Positions 33,840-44,501 of a stretch of 64,000 bases of DNA are shown here, piece after piece. The notes beneath the pieces are model-generated. The model did no database searches, was not told where the DNA came from, and saw only the letters and a program-made list of their open reading frames with translations. Source of the DNA: Symsagittifera roscoffensis. Lineage: Eukaryota > Xenacoelomorpha > Acoela > Convolutidae. Where the stretch lies: the NCBI RefSeq assembly GCF_963678635.1, contig NC_087068.1, forward strand, positions 18,169,872-18,233,871. The letters run 5' to 3'. The stretch's first letter is position 1. Each line of letters begins with the position of its first letter. The position numbers and the translations under genes are program-made.

Positions 33840-34625
33840 CCCATTTAAGTTTATTTTAAAGTTTCCATGTGCTTGATACTATCTATGAACAGTCACAGTC
33901 GAGTACCTCCAGCGGTATCTTAAAATTCCATATTTGAGACCATGACTGTTGAAAAAGTCTACATCTTGTTCAATTCTTTTCATAAGTCTTGGAGTCCTTA
34001 TTTAGAATTTCGCTTCGGCAAGTTTCCGTTTCGGGATCATGACTATAAACCTTGTGCGCTGAGCAAGTCTGTTCCGGGCAGATGCCTGCTCGAAAGTCAA
34101 CATCGTGAGTAAATCAGAGATCTGAAGGTATAAACTCAGAGGAAGAATATTTGCCTTCTTCAGACCTTCTAAGTAGCCACCGGATCCGGTATTCCAAGGT
34201 GTCGCTCGCTTCTGTATTATTTCCAGACATAGAAAACCTTTAATATTCGGCTGTCAGCAGGGTGATGCATAAACAATTATGGGCAGAATCAGACTTTTGT
34301 AGATTTCTAGCTTGCATTTGAAAGTTAATTTTGTGGAGTGTATCTTAATCATAGCTAGCACTCCATTACGGCATTTTTCGCTCAGATTTTTTATCAATCA
34401 CGACCCCAAGACCTACGTGCTCGAGGACTTGTTCTCTAACACGAGGACCCATGAAAAGCTCACTTGATCCTCGGAATTCCAAGTGTATGCATTTTCCCGC
34501 ATTAAGAGTCATCTGATTTTTGAAGCAGCACAAGGATATGTAGTCAAGGTCGCTCTGCACAAATTGGGTTTCGGTAATGAAATCAACAATTTTCGCATCA
34601 TCCGTACACAGGTAGCATTTTGCTA
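33840..34625 (-). mobile_element. LINE fossil, RT C-terminal half, same broad family as the 50-54 kb LINE
   Basis: Minus-strand translation gives QSDLDYISLCCFKNQMTLNA, GKCIHLEFRGSSE and GLGVVIDKK, then in other frames KLEIYKSLILPIIVYASPC, ANILPLSLYLQISDLL, TPRLMKRIEQDVDFFNSHGL and KYGILRYRW. Order and spacing follow the C-terminal half of the LINE at 51.8-53.9 kb. At least two frame changes and several stops; inactive. Confidence 0.75.
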
Positions 34626-35229
34626 TTCACAGCAGTGCGGAAAATCATTATTTACCACGAGAAAAAAAGAGAGGACCAAGAATCGAGCGTTTGGGCACTT
34701 CATTTGATATTGTTCGCTGGCTAAACAGAAATTCGATTATTTTGACACGAAAAATTCGTTTTTCTAAACATGTCGATATCAGTTTTAACACTTTGTCACG
34801 CACGCAAAGAAGAAAAAGCTAAGAAAAAAAGAACGCCGTTTCTTGGTTATTTCAAAAATGTATGAGCTCTACTTAAAAAATTAACTTTTTGCTATGATTG
34901 ATGCCAGAAGCAGTTTATGTTTTCAACAAACTACCAGAACTTTTCATAAAAATGATCCAATTGCTGCTCATGAAGCAAGGTAAAATCAAGCAACTACGCT
35001 GTTAAAAGAGAAGTGAAAACGATTGAGGCTGAATAAAACCTTTAAGCGAAAAAAAAACAAAAAAGTAAGCCAAGGAAAATATACAATGTCAGAGCTATTA
35101 ATTTTACAAATTACTGGAAAAAATCAAAAACTCTAGCATCTACGATGTGATGGAAAATTGCTGACAACAAAAGAAAATCCTCTAACGTGGCAACTAAGCC
35201 GACAAAACATAAGCAACTAAGCCGACAAA

Positions 35230-35335
35230 ACATAATGAAAAAAAAAACAAGGTCCGAACGGGACTCGAACCATAGACCTTAGGGTACAAAGGCGACTGCG
35301 CTTCCACGAAGCCAAGTGGGAAAGAGTCTCGAGTT
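35230..35335 (-). repeat. tRNA-derived repeat head
   Basis: Minus strand: GGCTTCGTGGAAGCGCAGTC (A-box region) and TATGGTTCGAGTCCCGTTCG (B box). The 3' GGACC end has no matching 5' acceptor strand, so this is a SINE head or tRNA relic and not a tRNA gene. Confidence 0.5.
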
Positions 35336-35396
35336 TGCAACGGTTCACTAACAAAGCGATTTTATGTCCCAACAGATTCGTAAGAAAGGTGTTGAT

Positions 35397-35582
35397 TCTA
35401 CTTAACAGTCGCCCTCCCTTTGGTATCTACTTAAGAATCGCCACCCCTTTTAATTAGCGCTAGAGCTTTGTATTGAGAATTCTAATTTGGCAGCAATCTG
35501 ATTGGTCAAAAATGCGTTATTTAAATCTACTTAACAATTGCCCCCATTTCTTAAAAGGGGGCAATTGTTAAGTAGATCTAAT
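35397..35582. repeat. Palindromic MITE, copy 2
   Basis: Reverse-orientation copy of 18308-18512: CTACTTAACAGTCGCCCTCC at one end, an inner CTACTTAAGAATCGCCACCC, then CTACTTAACAATTGCCCCCA facing GGGGGCAATTGTTAAGTAGA at the other end. Confidence 0.7.
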
Positions 35583-35812
35583 GTGTTTACGTGGGAAAAA
35601 GTGTAAGTCCTGATTAAAAGACACTTGTCTCGTAATTGTGAAAAACAACTTGATGTAATAGAAAAACCAAAAACATGAAGATCACAGAGTCAAACCTCAG
35701 TTTCGTACTACTTGTGATGCAACACAAGCATAGCGTGAGTCAATCGCCGAAAAACACAAAGATTAAATGTCGCATATATCGCCAAAAACATATTATTTTA
35801 AATTAGTCTCAA

Positions 35813-36240
35813 AAGAAGCTCAATTTGATAAAACATCTTTAAAAAATGTTGTACCGACAATAAGAAACAAAATATTCCCAGCGGGATTCAAGGCTACAAT
35901 ACTTAGGTTTAGCTAAAATGGTTAAAATTGAGCTAAAAAAACTTAAGGAAACAAGTGTTATGTCCCTCGAACCATTTAAAAGCATACAAATTCATTTGCA
36001 TGTGTCAAACGACGCAATACGAAGCCAATACCGACCTGTGTCATAAATTCAATCAACATAGGGACCAAAAAGCAATTATAAAGAATCTTCGAACTCATCA
36101 ATTACTTGCATCACTGAAAGAAGCTAAATTTGATAAAAACTTGTTTAAAAAATGCTGTACCGACAATAAGAAACAAAATATGCCGAGCAGGATTCTAGGC
36201 TACAAGACTTGGGTTTAGCAAAAATAGTGAAAATTGAGTA
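35813..36240 (+). repeat. Diverged direct repeat, period about 305 bp
   Basis: TGTACCGACAATAAGAAACA followed by AAATAT and a GGATTC-AGGCTACAA block appears at about 35850 and 36155. Noncoding. Confidence 0.6.
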
Positions 36241-37419
36241 GAATTACATTCTACAAGAAAATAACTGCAGAACTTCCAAGAAATATTACCCATGAAAAAA
36301 ATCACCAAATATGCAGAAAATCCAAAAAATGCATTCTAAGAAAGCAGAAAACTTTCAAAACCTAGCCTCCGTGGTCCCAGCTAAAAAAACAGATGTTAGA
36401 TTTGTCTATTTTATGAAGCAAAATGAACCACCATGTAAATGTAAAAAGTAGGATTACGCGGGGCACTCTTAGGTGCACCAATCAAACTCAATCACTCTCC
36501 GATATTTTAAGCGCACTAAGTTTCCGTATTTTCAAAAAAAAAATTAATCGGTTCAATATTCTAAATCGATTAAATTGGTGAATTGATTTCATTCAAAAAG
36601 CAATCAGATCAATCTGAAACGCTTCAATAATGAAACATCCAATCACATCTAATGTTATATATTTAACACAGAGGCAAAGCAGAGCTTCGCACAACTTGCG
36701 ATACAAGAAACATAAAACCATGTCGTACAAAAATGAAGAAGTCAAAAATGCTTTAAAAAATAAGTCTACCAACATTTAAATTTTCGTATGTCTCGATAAA
36801 AATTCACTCTAGGCAAACATGCCAGACAATTGAATACTAAATTAGCAGTGGAACAAAACTTACGAAGATGAAACAAAGCCGACATTCTTTCAGCAGACAC
36901 CGGTTGAGCCGAAAAAAAAAAGATTTTATAAAAAATAATAAGTTTTAAGTCCCCATTGAAACTAACATCACAAGAACTTTCAACTACAATGAAAATTGCT
37001 AACAGCACAAAAAAATCAGTGATGTGGCCACTTAGCCGACAACCTTTTAGCAGACAACAGCTGAACCGGTAAAAAAAAATTTTTTAAATTTCTAAATCTT
37101 TCAAGACCCTCCATGAAACTAGAATGAACAACACTTGCACTTGCAACTGCAAAGAAAGTGGCTGGCTTACAGCCCATGCAAAAACCGTGATGTTACAACT
37201 TAGCCGACAAAACTTCAGCAGACAAATGAAAGTCTGACAATTCAATTTTTAACGAAAAAATTTCAGTTGCATACAATTGCAAAAAAAACAAGGTCCAGCC
37301 GATACTCGACCTCCCTCGGGCCTTAGGGAAGGAATCTGGAAGAAGTAAATAGAACTGCTATGATAACTGATTCAACTGATTTTATTAAACTAGTTGTTAA
37401 CCCGAAAAAAGGAGTTATG
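36241..37419. other. Noncoding repeat-rich stretch
   Basis: Holds a SINE-tail fragment at about 36665 (ACACAGAGGCAAAGC) and several copies of a TTAGCCGACAA / GCAGACA motif (36885, 37035, 37200). A tRNA-like relic with CGATACTCGACCTCCC lies near 37297. No gene seen. Confidence 0.45.
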
Positions 37420-37590
37420 TTGAGTTTCCAGATAAACGAATAGTTGGTGAGGCACAAAGAGACGACATTTTCTCGCTTGTACAGTCTCCTGAACTACTGA
37501 GCTAGCATTTATGGTTCCTTTTCTTCCTGAATGCTGGGATCTGGTCGTACTGTTTCGACTCGGTAGCGGTCCGTCCGATACTTCATACAT
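37420..37590 (+). pseudogene. Degraded copy of the start of the SLC52-type transporter gene
   Basis: Aligns with 38854-39040: GTGAGGCACAAAGAGACGAC, TTCTCGCTT, CATTTATGGTTCCTT and GCTGGGATCTGG all have counterparts in order. Stops and length changes break the frame throughout. It lies 1.4 kb upstream of the full gene on the same strand, so a partial tandem duplication is likely. Confidence 0.75.
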
Positions 37591-38844
37591 TTGAGCGAGT
37601 GAACTGAGATATGGTTTCAGGTACCTAAAATGGAGCCCTCCAACGCCATAGTTCCTTCCAATTTTGTGAAGCGGTCGAAACAAAAAATAAAACAAAATAG
37701 AACAATTCAAACACTCATGATTCAAAGCAAAGCTTCTTCTTCATAAAACAAACAGTTCAGTAAAACTGCTTATTTACCTGTTTTCAGAAAACAGTCCAGA
37801 AAAGAATAAAACAAATTATCCGAAAATCTAGTTTCCAAAAATGATAACTCAAATGAGTTCCCCCTACATCAAAGAAATTTTGATGTAGATTCAATTTCCC
37901 GTGTTGAAATAGCAACTTTATGGAAAACAGCGATAGCTCAAAGACCATCAGCAACGAGTGGTCATCTAAGTGTGTGGGTTTGGGGGATTGGATCCAGGCT
38001 AGGCCATAGTTAAATCACACCACTTGGAGTGGCCCAAATAAAAGAAGTAAAAACGCTTTGAATTGAACGGAGAAATCATGTTTCAACATATACATCATTG
38101 ATGATTAGATGAGAACACTTCAAGCTTGCTACATATTTATATCTGAGGTATACTTCCAAATTTAGGTGGATGAATGGTATATTTTTGCATATTAATTCGT
38201 TATTTGAGTTATACAAGACAAGGTGAACGGCAAGGAGTCGGGTCTGATCGAGACACTGAACTTAAAAGATAACTATGAGAGACAGTAATGCAATAAAAAC
38301 CGAAGCAAGGCGCGTACTTATAAGAAAATTATTTACTGAAAATTTGATCACTATTTACTACAACATTTAGCCTCATTTTTGTCCAGTTTCGAGGCAAGCA
38401 AGTTGTGAAACAATTACTTGTGGTGACCGTTCTACCTGCATGCGCGTCGCTTAGCATGTGCAATTAAAATAATTTCTCAGTTTGATGAGGCATGCATCAA
38501 TTTGAAATAAGGTTGCAAAAATGAGAAGAAAATTCAATTTAATTGCGGTAGTAGCCGCACGCCAAGCGTCACGCATGGAAGTAGACTGGGCCTCATTAAG
38601 TTCATTGTCTAGAGCACACCCGTCTCCTTGTCATTCAAACTAAACAATTGAGTTCATTTTCGAATTCAATATTCGATCAAATTGTTTAAACTGGTGTTTG
38701 GTTTCATTCAAACAGCCATCAGATAAGAATATCTAAGCATGACCCCTCTCAAACACATGATTAGCTAGATGTCCAATCTTATACATTTTTAAAAATTATT
38801 AACACAATTATAAACACTCCGAGAAGAAATATATCTTGGCAGTC
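37591..38844. other. Upstream region of the transporter gene
   Basis: No coding sense. It would contain the promoter and any 5' UTR exon of the SLC52-type gene; no clear core elements are visible. Confidence 0.4.
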
Positions 38845-40220
38845 ATGCCGAGTTCCCAGATATACGAATGGTTTGTGAGGCACAAAGAAACGACATTTTT
38901 CTCGCTTCTCTACTGGAGCTCAATCGGAACCTGGCAGTATACAGACTCCTTAACAATTCAGCTACCATTTATGCTTCCTTATCTACCCGAAGGCTGGGAT
39001 CTGGGCGTATTTTTTGGACTCATGAGCGGTCTTTCCAATATTTCTCTTGTGCTCGTACCTTTATGCATGAAAATCGGGGTGAAACGTCTTCTCATTTTAT
39101 GTTATTTTTTGGTCTTGTTTTCAGCATTGCCCTAATTTTTCTGTGGGATAAGACTATTGCCGACAGATGGGGACACCTCAGACACGACATCAGCTTCGGT
39201 TTCATGTCGACTAGTTTCGTTCTTCTCGCTCTAGACGGCTTGAGAGGAACTCTTCTCTTCTCCTGGATTGAGCGCGACTTTCCCGCCAGTTTTGTCACTG
39301 CTATTCTAGTCGGAGAAGTTTCGGGGGGATTCATAGCCACTCTTATGTCTTACATCCAGGGCGCCCGAATCAATTTCAACGATTCCAACTCTTTCAAAAC
39401 GAGGGAAGAAACAAAAGGATCAACAGCCAATGTTAGTGATGACTCCTTCGAACCTTCAATGTCAACCGATTTTATTTTCGGACCAACAGCTGCATTGAGT
39501 TGCCTATCCGCTATTTACATCAGTTCTACCATTGCTTTTACAATTTTCTTGATTCTGAGCCAAACTAAGTTCAAAATGACGAGCGATGACTCACGAGAGA
39601 ACAAAACGGAACGACATTTTAACTTTTTAAGCCTCGGATCTGCTAATAATTCGCTAGCCACCAGTCAAAGCAAAGCAGCACCCGTTGCGAGTTTCAACTG
39701 GTTTTTCCAGGAAGTTCAGAGCAAGAACGCACACAAGTATTTCATGTGGATCGTGTTGGTAATTGCAGGTGGAAACTTGTTCACATTTTCTCCCTCTTTC
39801 TTCACATACACTTCACTCCCTTATAGTCAAAGATGCTATACGCTCTCAGTGTCTCTTTGGGGATTCTGTCTTCCGACTATGGGCATTGTGAGCCATTTCA
39901 AACCCATACAAAAGTTCATCACATTTGTTATTATTCTTATTCTACATCTAGTTATTTGTACCCTTTTATTCCTTGTCGCATTGAGGAGTCCAAACCCTCC
40001 TTTTGTAGATTACTCCTCAGCTGAGGCGGTCATAAGTTTGCTATGGATGGGAGAAGCTACCACTGGCTACTTTCTGGTGTCCTCGGCTATGCACTGTTTG
40101 CGAGGAATGGAAATGGAAAACGCTTTCATCTTGGGTATCGTTTCGCACAACTTTGAAGAACTAATAATCGGCATCCTTTGCTTCTGTTTGTTACGCTTCA
40201 CAAACTTGTTTGACAACTGA
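38845..40220 (+). CDS. Riboflavin transporter (SLC52/RFVT family), one frame break
   Basis: ATG at 38845, stop TGA at 40218. The first about 87 codons and the remaining about 370 lie in different frames; the switch falls near the six-T run at 39105-39110, which is one base short for a continuous frame. Together they give about 458 residues, close to the 448-469 of vertebrate SLC52A1-3. Recognisable blocks: SIGTWQYTDSLTIQLPFMLP, YLPEGWDLGVFFGLMSGLSN (vertebrate ELPEGW), FVTAILVGEVSGGFIATLMS with IQG, and about eleven hydrophobic segments. The family moves riboflavin across the plasma membrane. A spliced intron does not explain the shift, as no GT-AG pair there restores frame. Assembly error is likely since the rest is open; a young pseudogene is the alternative. 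Confidence 0.85.
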
Positions 40221-40487
40221 TTCTAGCCAATAATTTATCGTCGTTGCTATTTATTTATATTCTGCAAAGTAAAAGCTCGTTTTTATTGGTTAACATCTTT
40301 TTGGGAATAGGCGGAGAGACATCCTTAAGGAACATGAACAAAACATATATGGCCAGTTTCTTGAAATGACATCAAAAGTTGTAAGGTAGATATGGTAAAA
40401 TATGTCTCAACAAGAGACACCTGTCGTTGTGCGAGTAACAAATGAAGCACAATCTGGCTGTGTTGCCCCAGCCTCTAAACGTAGCCA

Positions 40488-41704
40488 ACACAGTTGGAAA
40501 AGGGTCATGAAAACAAGGAAACAAAAGAATGACTTTGAAAACTTTAGATTTTGAATATCAAAGAAAAAGTGTCCTTAAGGCTCTTTGAAATTCGAAAACA
40601 ATTTATGATTGACACTTTTTTGACGAAATGAATCCAATTTGAGAAAACGATCAATAGGTGATTTTTTTATTCCGCTGGTTAATCAGCAAATTAAAATCTA
40701 CTTTCAAAACTAAAACTTGATCACGTTTATCATGGCCTTTGCACTTTTGTTGTTCGATAGTGGAGTTTGCCCTCCTTTAAACAAAGGAAATGAACAACTT
40801 AATAAGAAATCAAAAGTCAAACCGAGAAATGGAAAAAGTCAATGAAGCAAGAAAACAGAAAAAATACGGACTTGTTTTTTTTTAAAACATTTCAAATTTC
40901 CAAGAAAAAAAGATGCATTTAAAGCTCTTTAAATTTCTAGAACAATTTATGACTGACACTTTTTCGAAGAAATTGACTCAATTCCAGAAAACTGGATCAA
41001 AAAATAATCATTTTACTTCGATAAATATAAATTCTACTTTCGAAACTAGAAGTCGATGGCGTTTTTTGCGACTTTTACCTTTTCTGCTGTTCGATATTGG
41101 AGTTTGCCTTCCTTTTAAACATAGGAAATGAACGGAACTTAAGAAATTAAATTTCAAACCCCAAAAAATCAAATTTTAGCCTGAGCAAACTCAAGACTCT
41201 TTCCTGAAAAAACATAGCCATAAGACAGTTGGAAAAGAGTCAATGAAAGCAAGTAAACAAAAAATATATTGAATCGTTTTTTGAAGAAATTTCAACTCTC
41301 GAATTCAAAGAAAAAATTAGATACCTTGAAAGCTCTTTGAAATTCTGTAACAATTTATAATTGACACTTTGATGAAATTGGCTCACTTTCAGAAAACAGG
41401 ACCAATAAATAAATTTTTTTATTTCGCTGGTAAATCGGAAAATTAAATTCCACTATCGAAACTAGAAGTTGGTCACGTTTTTTCATGAATTTTACACTTC
41501 GCTGTTCGATAGTGAGTTTCGCCTTCTTTTTGACTAACGAAATGAAGTGAACTTGAAATGAAATCAAAAGTCAAACAACAAAAACAAAATAAATTTGAGC
41601 CTGAACAATATTTTTTAGACTTTTCCTGGAAAAAAAACAAAAAAAATCATCACGACCTGTACAAGAGTCTTAACTACGTTCATCGACTCTTTAAAAAACA
41701 CAAG
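40488..41704 (+). repeat. Array of three MITE copies, AAGAGTAATGAACG family
   Basis: Copies start near 40488, 40813 and 41228. Each carries the same order: AGTTGGAAAAG, CTCTTTGAAATTC, ATTTATGATTGACACTTTTT, GAGAAAAC or AGAAAACTGGATCAA, GAAACTAGAAGTCGAT, TTCGATA, GTTTGCCTTCC. The third ends with TTCATCGACTCTTT, inverted to its start AAAGAGTCAATGAA. Confidence 0.7.
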
Positions 41705-42487
41705 AAAAATTTTAGTAGAAGTTTTTCTGCCTAGTTAAGGGCAATCGAATTAGTTAAAAAGCTGCAAATATCAGCTGCAAAAACAGTTAACATAATGACG
41801 AATTCTACCAGAATTTAAACAAGAGTTCAGTCTCTCATCGTGTCATTTGTTAATTTCCTGTCATTAGTCTGCAAAACGGGAGAAAAACGGTGAAAAAAAA
41901 ACAAAATACCGCTTTGATCGAAATTTGATGAAAAAACAATCAAATTAAAAAATAAACTTGTTTCAGAGACTCTACAGCATTTCATCAATAATTCAAGCGA
42001 ACGGCTCAGCGGAACGAATTTGAAACAAGGAAAAATTATTTGTAAGAACTGTTTGGTTTTGGTTGTTTAATTTGTTAAATTTGAAGTAAAAACCCTCCAT
42101 ATCCATCTCCTGAAAAACATTATCGAAAACAGAGATACTTAAAAGCAGGGCCAATAGAGAGTGGCCCATTCAGCCGGGATAAAATAGGACAAAAACCTTG
42201 TCAAAAAGCTGCAAACTGAAACAATAACTCTCTTACTGCCGCCTTCGTATTCTTGGAAAACTTGGGTTTTACCACTTTTTAAACTTTAATGACTTTCCAG
42301 CTCTCAATGTGTTTTCAAACCCTGCATTATCATATATGAATAATTCCATGAAACGTAACTTTTGCTTTCAGGAAGAATACAAAAATTTTTTCATTCGATT
42401 AAGTAAAAACTCGACAAAATTTTTTATATTCGCCCAACATTGAAGGTATCGTAAGCTCCAACTTCGTATAGTTTCAAAAACAAGAAA

Positions 42488-42945
42488 AGATAGCCAACCA
42501 ACTGTTGGAAAAGAGTAATGAACTCAAAGAGGCTTCAACTTTTGAATTTCGAAGAAAAAAATAGATGGCCATAAAGCTCTTTGAATTTGAAAAACAATTT
42601 ATGATGGATACTTTTTTGTTAAAAATAACCCAATTAGAGAAAATTGGATGAACACGTAAATTTTTTATTTCGCTGGGAAATTTGATAATTAATTTGCATT
42701 TTCGAAATCAGAAGTCGATCACGTTTTTTGTGACCAATACACTTTTGCTGTTCGATAGTGGATTTTGCCTTCCTTTTAACAATGGAAATACACTGACCTT
42801 CATTTCCAAAATCAGAAGTCAAACCGCAAAAAAATCAAAATTGAGCGTGAACAAATTTTAAGACTTTTTCCTGAAGCAAAAAAAAAACAAAAATCAGCAA
42901 GACTTATATAAGAGTACTCACTACGTTCATTACTCTCAAAAAGAA
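42488..42945 (+). mobile_element. MITE, AAGAGTAATGAACG family, full length
   Basis: Starts TTGGAAAAGAGTAATGAAC, ends ACGTTCATTACTCT (inverted), about 450 bp. Inner blocks as in the array at 40.5 kb. No protein coded. Confidence 0.7.
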
Positions 42946-44024
42946 AATACGATCGCTAGACATAATCTACGCTCAAATTTCCTTTAATGGTTTCTGCATT
43001 GAATTATAGCTAAAATAGTTGTGCTGAAACTATGATTTTTACAACATCGCCAGATCTGTTAATGCCTTTACACACTGGCGTGTGCCGGAATTTTAATCTT
43101 TTGCTATCTCGGCAATTTCATTATTGAGCACTGATAAACGACCATGAAACGATTCTGCTAAAATTCTATCGCTGTAGGAGATTTTCGAAGAAAATAGCCT
43201 TCACTCTGTAACCCAACAATGGAACAAAGGTACCAAATAATGTCCCTTGAAACGACTTGCAACAGCCTTATACGCTACACAATTGCCGTAGCAAACCCAA
43301 GAAGAGGAGATAAAAATTTATTTCAAATTACAAAATCAGAAACTTTGTAACGGAGACATAAATTTGGCACAACTGACCAGCGAAAATATTAGGTATAATA
43401 CATTCCATAGTAAACTTTCATTCGAAAAAAAGCGTACTTCAAAATTTATCATTCTTCGTACATATCTAATTGCGATAAAAAAGTTTTAGTTTTCAGAGAT
43501 CTTAAGTTTTTCATTGCAACAGTTTTTCGATTTTTTTCTCCCCTCTTGATTACTATTATTTATATTTTCACGCCAGCTGTGCAGAATAACGAAGGCATAA
43601 TAATAATATAACAGGTGGAATCTTGACATCATTTTTTAACTTTTTAAAACTCTATCACTTTCATTCTTCTTTGAACACAATTTATTACACACTCAAATCT
43701 GCTGCAATTTTCATTTACAATTCGAAGAAACGATGACACTCCAATCTAATATGTTTCAAACTCGCACTTTTTTCTATGTAATCCATGTAGATCATATTTT
43801 GGTTATTTAAAATTGGCTATGAGCTTGATTCATTTAGATTTAGATTACATCTTAGTATCAAGACAAGACATCCAATTATGTGTACAAGGGGTTAAACATG
43901 TGACGATAAGAAGATACATGAAAGATGGTTAGAGAACACTCGCCGACTATTTCACACCATCATTGTTAACTACATCACTTGAGCAATCGCCTGAACAAAT
44001 GTGGAAAAGTTTTCATTCTTCCTC
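42946..44024. other. Intergenic, no gene seen
   Basis: No repeat family or coding exon was recognised between the MITE and the 3' end of LSM12. Confidence 0.45.
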
Positions 44025-44030
44025 TTTATT
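44025..44030 (-). promoter_or_regulatory. LSM12: LSM12 poly(A) signal
   Basis: AATAAA on the minus strand about 90 nt past the LSM12 stop. Confidence 0.55.
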
Positions 44031-44119
44031 ACATTGCCCAAAACTTCTGCCATATTATACCAACCAGATAGTTCATCATTTTAGGTACTTCTGACTCCAA
44101 TCTTCATAGTTAGCCTCTT

Positions 44120-44501
44120 TTAACTAGTCGCACTATTGTTATTCGCAGCTGAAGTTTTCTTCGCATTTGCATTATTGTTCGTCTGACCAGAAGTGCTGCT
44201 GTTGTTATTGTTTGTCTTTTTGCTGTTTACATTTGTTTGTTGTTGTTGCTGGGGGTGGGGGGTTTGAACTTGCGTTTGGGGCTGGGGCTGGGAGGTGGTT
44301 CGGTGATTGTTGGACGACGAATGTTGATGCATCTCCTTCAGCCAGATGTTCTCCACTACTTTCTTCACGTGTCCAATCGAGTGTGAGTTTATCAAGTCCA
44401 TGCCTTTGACACAGTTGTTGTCTGAGGAGTAGTAAGGCGGATGAACTGTCACATTCAGAGTGTCTATTTTGATCGCAGTTCCAAACCACGAACACGAATA
44501 T
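44120..44501 (-). CDS. LSM12: LSM12 exon 4 with Q/N-rich tail
   Basis: Acceptor TGTTAG; one base completes a Gln codon from exon 3. Encodes the core YSCSWFGTAIKIDTLNVTVH onward, then a low-complexity tail (PHPQQQQQTNVN, KKTNNNNSSTSGQTNNN) to TAA at 44120-44122. Confidence 0.9.

Noticed and set aside
35250-35330. A functional tRNA gene on the minus strand
   Set aside because: A- and B-box-like motifs are present, but acceptor stem halves do not pair; treated as a tRNA-derived repeat.
39080-39135. A small intron to explain the frame change in the SLC52-type gene
   Set aside because: The GT-AG pairs available there give introns of about 13-46 nt, and none restores the downstream frame.
44167-44495. 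Open frames opposite or overlapping the LSM12 tail
   Set aside because: They are by-products of the CAA-rich low-complexity coding sequence.
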